A DNA stretch of 64,000 bases, from the NCBI GenBank assembly GCA_009773515.1, contig WSXX01000001.1:186001-250000 (forward strand). Reading direction: 5' to 3'. A program made the translations under genes and the position numbers. Below are positions 42,798 to 50,387 of this stretch, one piece after another. The notes beneath the pieces are model-generated. The model had not been told where the DNA came from. It saw only the letters and a list, made by a program, of their open reading frames with translations, and ran no database searches. Position 1 is the first letter of the stretch. Each line of letters opens with the position of its first letter. Source of the DNA: Bacteroidota bacterium (GTDB taxonomy: Bacteria > Bacteroidota > Bacteroidia > Bacteroidales > Lentimicrobiaceae).

Positions 42798-44195
42798 ATG
42801 ACGAAAAACGTAGTACATATTTTTACACGGGAGATTGATTTCAATCTTGAATTAGACATTCAATTTCTAGGGGTTAGAATGTTGACAGGAACTGCTACTG
42901 AGTTATTAGGCCCTAATAATCAAGCAATAAAAAAGGATTCACCACATTTAGCGATAGTGATTCAAAATCAACTAGAAATGTTCGAATCTGTGACCGATGG
43001 AATGGCATATTCCAGACCAAGACTACTGATCGCCTTTGGTGTCTTATCCTATTTTACTCAACAAATTTTTACTCCTTTTGAAACATTTGCGAGCTCATCT
43101 TTCGTTGGTAAATTTAATAAAAAATGCAAAAATAAATTTGTTTATGAAGAAGTTGACTTGATTGAGGATTATAATCAGTTTAATACAATTATTGAATCCC
43201 ATGACGATAAAGAATTTATTTATTCTCTCATAGATAGATGGAGAAAAGGACTTTATATGGAGTTTGAAAGTGAAGACAATATGTTATATGATGATGAAAC
43301 GTTACTTTCTTACTTTCACATTTTGGAGCTTTTAACAACTAAGTATGAGACTAAGCAGAAATCAGAGTTAAAGAGAAAAATAAGCGACTTCACGAAATCA
43401 ATACTTGAAGAATCATTTTTATTTGATGGGAATCACTTAAAAAGTGAAACCACTGCGAAATCAAAAATTATTGAGGGATTACTATTTCCAGAATTATCAG
43501 TAATTAGTAAGATTTTCTATATGTTTAAGGAACAAGGTATTCTAACATACAGACTAAAAGCCTTCATTGCTAATTTTGTAAAAGATAGGAACGCTGTAGC
43601 ACATGGAAGACAAGTATATCAAGACAGGGTCATTTTTCCAGTGCCACCTTTCTTTCCATTAATTAAGATTCGTGATTATCCTGAAGAATTCTATAGAATA
43701 CTTACAGCAAAAGCAATTGCTAATTACATTGGTATAGGTCTCTACTCTCATCAATGGGATGAAATATCAAAAAGTATCATTCCAACATTTGATGAGTTAA
43801 GACAGTTCCAAAGGGAGAATAAATATATAGGATTAACAAATCAAGATTTTTGTAGTGGCAAGGTAAATGACATAACTCCGTTTGTCATAAGTCATTATTT
43901 GACTTCAAAAAAGCTCAAACACACAGAAGCACTTGAGATTCTAACTTCATTTATTAATAATTACCAAAAAACAGAAGATGAAACAGTTATGTCGATTTGG
44001 GCAGTAATTCTTATTCTAGATATTTTAGAAGAAGGAGAACTGAAAAATAAGTGTATTGAAATAATAAAAGTTGCCGGAGACAATAATTGGCATCCAAGCT
44101 ATTTCAAAATGCGTGATGAGATGTATACTTTGGAGTATTTTGGATTTGAAATTAAAGGACTGAAAGAGTTGATAAGGAAAAAAGAAATAAGATAA
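42798..44195 (+). CDS. Protein with HEPN-type RNxxxH motif
   Basis: A 465-residue soluble protein of unrecognised overall family. In KAFIANFVKDRNAVAHGRQVYQ the sequence R264-N-A-V-A-H269 is the R-N-x3-H motif of HEPN ribonuclease domains (Rx4-6H), placed as usual at a helix start and followed by Gly. HEPN proteins are common toxins or abortive-infection effectors. The rest (N-terminal beta-rich about 1-60, helical centre, C-terminal helical 360-465) is unassigned. The start at ATG 42798 lies 11 bases past the attC-like repeat; longer frames would run through that repeat. No antitoxin-like partner is adjacent, so either the activity is self-controlled or the motif is structural. Confidence 0.7.
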   Translation: MTKNVVHIFTREIDFNLELDIQFLGVRMLTGTATELLGPNNQAIKKDSPHLAIVIQNQLEMFESVTDGMAYSRPRLLIAFGVLSYFTQQIFTPFETFASSSFVGKFNKKCKNKFVYEEVDLIEDYNQFNTIIESHDDKEFIYSLIDRWRKGLYMEFESEDNMLYDDETLLSYFHILELLTTKYETKQKSELKRKISDFTKSILEESFLFDGNHLKSETTAKSKIIEGLLFPELSVISKIFYMFKEQGILTYRLKAFIANFVKDRNAVAHGRQVYQDRVIFPVPPFFPLIKIRDYPEEFYRILTAKAIANYIGIGLYSHQWDEISKSIIPTFDELRQFQRENKYIGLTNQDFCSGKVNDITPFVISHYLTSKKLKHTEALEILTSFINNYQKTEDETVMSIWAVILILDILEEGELKNKCIEIIKVAGDNNWHPSYFKMRDEMYTLEYFGFEIKGLKELIRKKEIR

Positions 44196-44202
44196 ATACT
44201 GT

Positions 44203-44317
44203 GCATAATCGAGTAGCCCGCTCTCCAGTAGTTAGCTGACAGTGTGCGCAGTACAACCATTCCATCCACGCTGAAGTTAGTTGAGCTTTTGGGTAAGATC
44301 GTAAATACAAAGCCCGT
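44203..44317. repeat. Post-gene module (copy C)
   Basis: Begins 8 bases after the HEPN-like gene: ATAATCGAGTAG, TAGTTAGCTGAC, then CCATTCCATCCACG and TTGAGCTTTTGGGTAAGATC. The same order of blocks is found at 47747-47857 and its first part at 46728-46767. ACCATTC (44256-44262) pairs with GAATGGT (44319-44325). Confidence 0.7.
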
Positions 44318-44345
44318 TGAATGGTCTAGATATTTATAATATTAT

Positions 44346-44440
44346 TATATTTGAGGCGAAAACCTGTGCAGTATTTTTTGCTCACAAAGGTTGGATACTA
44401 GTCGGATATACGCGATCTAGGTTATATTAGCTCGTTACCT
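44346..44440 (+). promoter_or_regulatory. Cassette promoter module C (TATATTTG)
   Basis: TATATTTG (44346-44353), then GTATTTTTTGCTCACAAAGG, GGATACTAGTCGGATATAC and AGCTCGTTA, in the same order as modules A and B. It lies 137 bases before the three-gene operon at 44490. Confidence 0.6.
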
Positions 44441-44489
44441 GCAATGCTAAAACAAGACACTGTATCATTAATAATTTAAATAACAAATC

Positions 44490-44900
44490 ATGTTTGACAA
44501 ATTTTTCAAGAAGAAGGGAGAGACAAAAGAAACTCCATTGGCAATAAAAGCTTTAGCCACACTTCAACAAGCTAATTACCCGGAAGCACTAAAATTATTG
44601 AACGAATACATTACACTGATAGAAGGGTTTTCGAAGCCATTAGACTCTGACGATGGAATTATGTATTATAATCGGTCAATTGCGAAAGAAGCATTAAATG
44701 ATAAGATTGGTGCTATTTCTGATTTGAAAAAATCAGTTCAATTATCTGAATTACATCAAGCATATTTTAGACTTGCTGATTTGCAATCTCAAACAGGCGA
44801 ACAACAAGAATCAATAAAAAATCTAGTAAAAGCATATGAACTTGGAAACAGTGATGCCGAAGAAGCTTTGCGTAAATACACAAACTACTTTAACAGATAA
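44490..44900 (+). CDS. Small TPR protein, first gene of an unknown three-gene operon
   Basis: A 136-residue cytoplasmic protein. After a basic start (MFDKFFKKKGETKET) it has tetratricopeptide-like helix pairs: ATLQQANYPEALKLLNEYITL, GIMYYNRSIAKEALNDKIGAISDLKKSVQ and AYFRLADLQSQTGEQQESIKNLVKAYELG. It is probably an adaptor that binds one of the two following gene products. Stop and next start are four bases apart. Low GC and position in the island suggest acquisition as a block. Confidence 0.7.
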   Translation: MFDKFFKKKGETKETPLAIKALATLQQANYPEALKLLNEYITLIEGFSKPLDSDDGIMYYNRSIAKEALNDKIGAISDLKKSVQLSELHQAYFRLADLQSQTGEQQESIKNLVKAYELGNSDAEEALRKYTNYFNR

Positions 44901-44904
44901 AATT

Positions 44905-45516
44905 ATGAGAACAGATTTAAGACATTCACTAAATGAAGGAATGAACAATCTTATGACTTGGAGAAATCGTTATTCTAAAACGGAATACGCTGAAAAAGTT
45001 GTATTGAATATTTTTTACAGAAAATATACAATGGAATTTATGTTCCCCGACATAATTGGTTGTTATGAAATCAATTTGTTAGACAAACCAAAAGTTAAAT
45101 GGAATGACTTTAATGAAGGTTTTCAAATGCTTAAAACTACCTATGGGTCGACAGCAGTATCAAAAACTCAACCTATACTGCTTAAACTTATGACCAATAC
45201 TGAAAGAAATGTAGGGAACACCAACTACGGAATTTTTACACCTCTAATTTCAGAATCAAAAAACGGTAATAAGGCAAAGCTTGAAGAAATAGAATACGCA
45301 TACTTATACTATCTTCTCACTGACGATTGTGTTTTGCTTTGGGGTGCTTTCGGTGGAACAGGGTTATCAAAACTCGATGCAATTGGGAAAATGTCAGGTG
45401 TAATAATTGAAACAGAAGAAATCAAAACCTACGGTCAAATTGAACAAGTGTTGGGACAACTTTGTGCAGCAGCTTATTTAAAAGAAAACTACAAAGCATT
45501 ACCACCAAATGTCTAA
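44905..45516 (+). CDS. Hypothetical protein, second gene of the operon
   Basis: A 203-residue soluble protein, not recognised. It starts MRTDLRHSLNEGMNNLMTWR; the middle has a beta-strand run (MEFMFPDIIGCYEINLLDKPKVKW) and the C-terminus a hydrophobic strand-turn DDCVLLWGAFGGTG and a helix QIEQVLGQLCAAAYLKENY. No catalytic triad or nucleotide-binding loop is evident. The ATG at 44905 was preferred over an upstream ATG inside the TPR gene. Its 3' end overlaps the next gene by 8 bases, so the two are translationally coupled. Confidence 0.7.
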   Translation: MRTDLRHSLNEGMNNLMTWRNRYSKTEYAEKVVLNIFYRKYTMEFMFPDIIGCYEINLLDKPKVKWNDFNEGFQMLKTTYGSTAVSKTQPILLKLMTNTERNVGNTNYGIFTPLISESKNGNKAKLEEIEYAYLYYLLTDDCVLLWGAFGGTGLSKLDAIGKMSGVIIETEEIKTYGQIEQVLGQLCAAAYLKENYKALPPNV

Positions 45517-46711
45517 TGAAGAAAATTTAAGGGCTGCTTTACAACATTTTGTAGGCTTAGAAGAGCATAGTGCTTTTTACAAGAACTATATAGAAAAGCA
45601 AGCGATTAAAACTTCAACTGACCTTGATGAGTTTTTTGGTGCGTTCAAATTACATCTTGACAGTCTTGGAAAATGGAATGATGAACTTGAGCTTACCTTG
45701 AAGATAATTAAAGAGCAAGCAGATATAGTTAAACATCAAAAATCTCAAAGCCCTTTATTTTCTATTAATAATTCGAGAAAATTAAATGACAATTGGTTAA
45801 GTGAATTTCACATAGAATTTAAGGAATGCTTAACTGGTGACCAATTTGTAGAAGAAATCAAACCCAAACGATATAAGACCATTACTGAAAATCTTATACT
45901 TTATGGAGTTGATGGAAGTAAATTGTCGGAAGTGTATTCAAAATATTCAGACTTCAATCATCCCTATGTCAATTATAGTGTAGCAAGTGTTTTATATAAC
46001 GCAAAGAATTATAGTGATGGACTACCAATACTGAAATCGGGCATTAAAAGTATTGCTTCATATCCAAATCATTATTGGAATAACCAATATGGTGTAGAAG
46101 GTGCAACTTGGTTAATAGCTGATTTACTTTATTTATTAGGTAGTTGCTTAGATGAGAACAATCTAAGAAATGAAAAGATAAAGCTACTTAAACTCTTGTT
46201 CCTTTATATGAGCAGATATATTTGTATGACACAATCCAATATAAAATCTATTGACTTCTACTCAAACAGAGCAAGAGTTGTGAAAGGAAATTATATGGAA
46301 TTCATAGAAATATTTGGATTAGGCGTAAATCCTGACATTCAGTATATGTCTGATATGTATTTGGCATATCATGTTTCATCCAAAAATAATTTGACTGCCA
46401 TACCAAGTTTTATGCAATTTATGTGGGACAGTTTGAAAATGTATGAACACGGTTCACATATTCCAAATAGCTCTGGTGGATATAAGGAAATTGAAGACAG
46501 AACTTGGATGGAATTAGTTAGAGATGGGGAAATAAGAAGCCTAATTTTAGGAGACAAATTATTAAAAGAATTTGAAAACTATGAGTTGAATATTTCCAAT
46601 TCAACGATTGAAAACATTTTCGACATTTTGGCTAAATCTAAAAAAGACGAACTTGACAATTATATAAAAAAAAGCGAAAGAAAATTAAAGAATCCGAATG
46701 AAATAGACTGA
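45509..46711 (+). CDS. Hypothetical protein, third gene of the operon
   Basis: A 400-residue soluble, mostly helical protein, not recognised. Early residues contain EEHSAFYKNYIEKQAIKTSTDLDEFF and LELTLKIIKEQADIVKHQ, and the centre has KNYSDGLPILKSGIKSIASYP and WLIADLLYLLGSCLDENN. No signal peptide, membrane segment or clear enzyme motif is visible. Overlap with the preceding gene and the shared cassette promoter make a three-gene unit TPR / 203 / 400. A sample 60-base line in it (46021-46080) is 32% GC by hand count. Confidence 0.7.
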   Translation: MSNEENLRAALQHFVGLEEHSAFYKNYIEKQAIKTSTDLDEFFGAFKLHLDSLGKWNDELELTLKIIKEQADIVKHQKSQSPLFSINNSRKLNDNWLSEFHIEFKECLTGDQFVEEIKPKRYKTITENLILYGVDGSKLSEVYSKYSDFNHPYVNYSVASVLYNAKNYSDGLPILKSGIKSIASYPNHYWNNQYGVEGATWLIADLLYLLGSCLDENNLRNEKIKLLKLLFLYMSRYICMTQSNIKSIDFYSNRARVVKGNYMEFIEIFGLGVNPDIQYMSDMYLAYHVSSKNNLTAIPSFMQFMWDSLKMYEHGSHIPNSSGGYKEIEDRTWMELVRDGEIRSLILGDKLLKEFENYELNISNSTIENIFDILAKSKKDELDNYIKKSERKLKNPNEID

Positions 46712-46727
46712 AAACAGAAACACAACA

Positions 46728-46767
46728 GGTAATCGAGTAGACGGCTCCGTCAGTAGTTAGCTGACGG
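46728..46767. repeat. Post-gene module (copy E, truncated)
   Basis: AATCGAGTAG followed by the perfect hairpin CCGTCAG-TAGTTAG-CTGACGG (46747-46767). The module breaks off here and joins directly to the duplicated gene 3' end. Confidence 0.7.
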
Positions 46768-46873
46768 ATATGGACTTTGATATAGAGCCTCTTTCCTGAT
46801 TTTTTTGATGTGCCTGTATTCCTGTGGTGAGGTAAGGCTTGGATAATTAAAAAAGTTGTTATATTTGGGGTGG
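46764..46873 (+). repeat. Duplicated segment, copy 2: orphan gene 3' end plus promoter
   Basis: Copy of 41003-41110. It holds the last 12 codons (TDMDFDIEPLS and stop) of a relative of the gene at 40115-41038, without the rest of that gene, and continues through the TATATTTG box. Confidence 0.9.
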
Positions 46874-46952
46874 AAATATGAGTTGTATTTTCACTCACAA
46901 TGAGTGGATAGTAAGTGGATATTCCGGTGATATTGCGGATATCCACTCGTTG
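46860..46952 (+). promoter_or_regulatory. Cassette promoter module B (TATATTTG plus leader hairpin)
   Basis: TATATTTG (46860-46867), then TTGTATTTTCACTCACAA and a strong leader hairpin: GTGGATAT (46915-46922) pairs with ATATCCAC (46939-46946); an alternative is GAGTGGATA (46902-46910) with TATCCACTC (46940-46948). The two mutually exclusive pairings could act as a switch. It ends CACTCGTTG before the next gene. Confidence 0.6.
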
Positions 46953-46975
46953 TGGGGCATTTTAAAAAGACAAAT

Positions 46976-47734
46976 ATGAGACTATACAAGTTCATAATAA
47001 ATGGATTATTTGCTTTATCATTGATTTTAATAATCTGGATAAACTTTTTCGAAAATTATTTCATTAAAACGGCTTTACTAATAGATGCAGAAAAGGTTAA
47101 TAGTTTAATAGAAACAATTTCAATTGCATACCTGACTTCCTTTATTTTTTATGTTGTTGTCGTTGTTTTAAAAACTAAACGAGATGAGAAAATTATATTA
47201 CCCTTTATAGCTGATTATACTTTTGTTGCATTAAATAATTGTATGTTTTTCTGCTTCTCGATGAGAAGTGCAGCAGGACTTAAATTTATTAAGACTGAGA
47301 CAAGTATTTACAAAAGAAACCTGAATATCTATCCTAACGAAAATGATTTGAATGAAATTTGCTCGACAATTAATCCTAATAAACCAATTAATAAGGACGT
47401 TGGACTAGAGGGTTTTACATCGATACCTCATTTCTTTGGAGTAATGATTAATTACTCACACCGTATTGATTATTTTTTGAAAATTATTTTAGAGAAATCT
47501 AGGTTTATGGATATTGAATTGTTGCGAATTTTAACAGACATTCAAACACATGGATATCACCAGCACATGATTTCATATGATAAAAGCTTAGTCTTAACCG
47601 CCAAACATAGACATGATGATTTAAAAGTATTTAAAGACTCATTGAAAAGTTACTTTGACTTGTATTTAAAACTTGAGAATTATGCTAATAAAAAATTAAA
47701 AAGATATGTGGAACGAAAATCACTAAAACAATAA
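46976..47734 (+). CDS. Two-TM membrane protein, unknown
   Basis: A 252-residue protein with two N-terminal membrane helices (residues about 7-30 and 48-70) and a cytoplasmic helical domain of about 180 residues (LEGFTSIPHFFGVMINYSHRIDYFLKIILEKS, KVFKDSLKSYFDLYLKLENYANKKLKRYVE). No known family. The ATG at 46976 was chosen over a GTG at 46952 that falls at the end of the promoter module. A two-helix anchor plus helical cytoplasmic part is a layout seen in membrane effectors of defence systems, but that is only an analogy. Post-gene module D follows directly. Confidence 0.65.
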   Translation: MRLYKFIINGLFALSLILIIWINFFENYFIKTALLIDAEKVNSLIETISIAYLTSFIFYVVVVVLKTKRDEKIILPFIADYTFVALNNCMFFCFSMRSAAGLKFIKTETSIYKRNLNIYPNENDLNEICSTINPNKPINKDVGLEGFTSIPHFFGVMINYSHRIDYFLKIILEKSRFMDIELLRILTDIQTHGYHQHMISYDKSLVLTAKHRHDDLKVFKDSLKSYFDLYLKLENYANKKLKRYVERKSLKQ

Positions 47735-47746
47735 AAAATAGTGCCA

Positions 47747-47857
47747 CAGAATAGAGTTGACGGTTCCGCCATTAGTTAGCTACCTGAGCAGCACCCCCTC
47801 AACCAAGCCATACCCACGAAATTCATTGAACTTTTAGGTAAGATCCCGAATACAGCG
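47747..47857. repeat. Post-gene module (copy D), right end of the island
   Basis: ATAGAGTTGACGG, TTAGTTAGCTACC, CCATACCCACG, TTGAACTTTTAGGTAAGATC: same order as copy C with roughly two-thirds identity. It is not followed by a promoter module; the FNR-type regulator begins 30 bases on in the opposite orientation, so this marks the island's edge. Confidence 0.65.
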
Positions 47858-47886
47858 TCAGGAGTTAATCTTCCCGTTTAAAAATT

Positions 47887-48591
47887 CTAACCTTTCTGAC
47901 TAATCTCAAACATTCTGTCGTAATCAAGGATATGCAGATGCTTGCATTCTTCTTCTATCAGTTTTTCCTCTTTGAAACGGGTAAGAATTCTGGCAACGCT
48001 TTCAACCGACATACCGGCAATTTCAGCAAGTTCCTTTCTTGACAATTGGAGTGGAAATTTGTGTTGCTTATAGATTCGGTTGGCCAGACATAGCAATACA
48101 TCGGCAAACCTTCCATAAGTCTGTTTTTGAGTCAGGCAGAAAAAGCGGCCGCTGATAATGGAATTATAATCTGCAAGAAATCCAACTACTTTTATTGCAA
48201 ATTCAGGGTTGGATCTTAATAGTTGCTTAAAGGTATTGGAATCGATCAACTGAATGCGTGTATCAATATATGCCTGAGCAGAAAACTGGTAAACAGAATT
48301 TCCTTCTGAAAGTGTAGAAAGTCCTATAATATTGCTTGGAGGCATTATATGGAGCACCAGATTATCATTGGAGTTACTTTCCATATAAATTTTTACAAGC
48401 CCTTCCTGAACAAGCATAATTTGCCCTGCAGGAGTTCCCTGCTTGCAGATGATTTCACCCTTACGGTAATTTACGACCGCCATTTTTGAGTTTATCAGTT
48501 CAAGCTCCTGCGATGACAAGAGCTCGATGCACGATCCTGTGTTACCACCGATTGCACAACTATGCTGCATACTCATCTGTCCTTCTGTCAT
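47887..48591 (-). CDS. Crp/Fnr-family transcriptional regulator
   Basis: A 234-residue regulator: cyclic-nucleotide-binding-like beta roll (residues about 30-145, with RKGEIICKQGTPAGQIMLVQEGLVKIY) and a C-terminal winged helix (LSRKELAEIAGMSVESVARILTRFKEE). The recognition helix VESVAR resembles the VETISR of FNR, consistent with TTGAT half-sites. Three cysteines near the N-terminus (Cys12, Cys21, Cys49) could ligate an iron-sulfur cluster as in FNR, although their spacing differs from E. coli FNR. It diverges from the cytochrome operon, and a perfect FNR box lies between them. A role in oxygen or redox control of that operon, and of itself, is likely. Confidence 0.88.
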   Translation of the reverse strand: MTEGQMSMQHSCAIGGNTGSCIELLSSQELELINSKMAVVNYRKGEIICKQGTPAGQIMLVQEGLVKIYMESNSNDNLVLHIMPPSNIIGLSTLSEGNSVYQFSAQAYIDTRIQLIDSNTFKQLLRSNPEFAIKVVGFLADYNSIISGRFFCLTQKQTYGRFADVLLCLANRIYKQHKFPLQLSRKELAEIAGMSVESVARILTRFKEEKLIEEECKHLHILDYDRMFEISQKG

Positions 48592-48648
48592 TTAGATATA
48601 ATTAATTAGTTAAATAGCAAGCTTTCCTGCAAAGAAACAAAAATTTCC

Positions 48649-48662
48649 TTGATTTACATCAA
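48649..48662. promoter_or_regulatory. Perfect FNR box (TTGAT-N4-ATCAA)
   Basis: TTGATTTACATCAA is an exact, symmetric FNR consensus site in the 183-base gap between the FNR-like regulator and the cytochrome operon. Its centre is 64 bases before the regulator start and 119 bases before the cytochrome start. Confidence 0.75.
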
Positions 48663-48739
48663 AGATTATTCTGTTGAAGAAAGGAGAAAAGCATGTTCAG
48701 GTTGGTGGCTTAATATTCATTTAACAATAAGCTTACTAC

Positions 48740-48747
48740 TACTTTCG
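48740..48747 (+). promoter_or_regulatory. Possible -7 promoter box (TACTTTCG) of the cytochrome operon
   Basis: One base away from TAnnTTTG, 27 bases before the octaheme cytochrome ATG. Confidence 0.4.
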
Positions 48748-48774
48748 CATTGTTAATTTATTCACAATCGGACC

Positions 48775-50370
48775 ATGAACAATATTCTTCAAAAAATCAC
48801 TTCATTTCTGGTCGTGCTGGTGCTGCCTGCACTGGTGATCTTCGCTACAGTGCACTTCGGAAACAAACGTGGAATTCCTGAGAAATTTGAATATCAGAAC
48901 AGAGCTGATATTGAAAAAAAAGTTGATCACGCCGAATTTGAAATTCTTCAGCAGGAATTCAAAAGACCTCAGGATCTGACCGCAGCTTGCCTTTCTTGTC
49001 ACAACAAAAGAGATGACGAATTGATGGCTTCTGCACACTGGAGATGGGAGCGTGAAACCACACTTCCAAATGGCCGCGGAACCGTTACAATAGGAAAGAA
49101 AAACCTGATCAACAACTTCTGCGCTTCAGCCGAAAGCAATAACGGATCGTGTATGCGCTGCCATATTGGTTACGATTGGAAAGATAAAACATTTGATTTT
49201 GAAGACCCAACCAATCTCGATTGCCTGGTTTGCCACGACAATACTAACACTTACAAAAAACGCAAAGGTGGTGCAGGTATGCCAGCTACTGCCGAAAATG
49301 CAACTGCTGAATTTCCGGTTCCCGACTATAATTACGTTGCGCAGAATGTGGGAAAACCACTCAAAGAAAATTGTGGATTTTGTCATTTTCACGGCGGCGG
49401 GGGTAACAATGTAAAACATGGTGACCTTGAAGAAGCTATGCTCAATTGCTCACGTTATGTTGATGTTCACATGGCAAAAGCCGGTCAGGATATGTCGTGC
49501 AACGATTGCCATCTTACCGAAAGGCACAATATTACCGGCAGAGCCTACAGTGTTTCATCTGAAAACAACAACCGCGCTTACTGTGAGTCCTGCCATACAG
49601 ATACGCCGCATAACGATAAGGTAATCGATATGCATAATCACAAAGTTGCCTGCCAGACCTGTCACATACCTGTTTACGCAAAGGTCAACCCAACGGTAAT
49701 GTATTGGGATTGGTCAGTAGCCGGCCGCACAGATGAGAATGGAAATAAAATTACCGAATACGATGCCAACCACAAATACAGCTACTTATCAATTAAGGGA
49801 AAATTTGTTTGGGATGACAATGTTAAACCTGACTATATGTGGTTCAATGGCACTGCTGACCATTTTCTTTATGGTGATACCATAAGCGAAATACCTGTAA
49901 AAATAAACACGCTTATGGGTAGCTACGAAGATCGGGATTCGAAAATATGGCCGGTAAAAATTCATCGCGGAAAGCAACCCTTTGACGTTGAAACCAAAGA
50001 AATTGTAAACGTAAATGTATTTGCCGAGAAACCCGGACAGGGCGCTTTCTGGGAAGATCTCAGATGGGACACTGCCATTCAGATAGGGATGGAATATGTT
50101 GGCAGATATTACAGCGGACAGCATGACTTTGTTTCCACTGAAATGTTCTGGCCCCTCAACCATCAGGTTTCTCCAAAAGAATACACCCTTCAATGCGCTG
50201 ACTGTCACACTCGAAGTGAAGATGGACGACTTGCTAACCTTGCCGGCTTCTATCTTCCCGGGCGCGATTATGCAAAAGGCGTAGATTATACAGGGTTTGC
50301 AATTATTATAATTTCACTTCTGGGAGTAATTGTTCATTCAATAATGAGGATTGTTGCCCGTAAACACTAA
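48775..50370 (+). CDS. Octaheme c-type cytochrome, tetrathionate reductase (OTR) family
   Basis: A 531-residue periplasmic multiheme cytochrome with an uncleaved or cleaved N-terminal membrane segment (residues 8-28) and a C-terminal anchor (about 506-526). Eight CxxCH heme sites are present: Cys72, 126, 150, 200, 242, 270, 293 and 474. The long gap between the seventh and eighth and the overall length match octaheme tetrathionate reductase of Shewanella, which reduces tetrathionate, nitrite and hydroxylamine in vitro. HWRWERET and HNHKVACQTCHIPVYAKVNPTVMYWDWS are family blocks. It heads a six-gene operon with a cytochrome b that can feed it electrons from quinol. Physiological substrate is inferred to be a sulfur oxyanion from the rhodanese neighbours. 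Confidence 0.92.
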   Translation: MNNILQKITSFLVVLVLPALVIFATVHFGNKRGIPEKFEYQNRADIEKKVDHAEFEILQQEFKRPQDLTAACLSCHNKRDDELMASAHWRWERETTLPNGRGTVTIGKKNLINNFCASAESNNGSCMRCHIGYDWKDKTFDFEDPTNLDCLVCHDNTNTYKKRKGGAGMPATAENATAEFPVPDYNYVAQNVGKPLKENCGFCHFHGGGGNNVKHGDLEEAMLNCSRYVDVHMAKAGQDMSCNDCHLTERHNITGRAYSVSSENNNRAYCESCHTDTPHNDKVIDMHNHKVACQTCHIPVYAKVNPTVMYWDWSVAGRTDENGNKITEYDANHKYSYLSIKGKFVWDDNVKPDYMWFNGTADHFLYGDTISEIPVKINTLMGSYEDRDSKIWPVKIHRGKQPFDVETKEIVNVNVFAEKPGQGAFWEDLRWDTAIQIGMEYVGRYYSGQHDFVSTEMFWPLNHQVSPKEYTLQCADCHTRSEDGRLANLAGFYLPGRDYAKGVDYTGFAIIIISLLGVIVHSIMRIVARKH

Positions 50371-50387
50371 CCGAAAAAACAAAGGAA

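Noticed and set aside
41039-47857. Prophage or integrative conjugative element
   Set aside because: No integrase, relaxase, terminase, capsid or tail gene is present; only modular cargo and repeats are seen.
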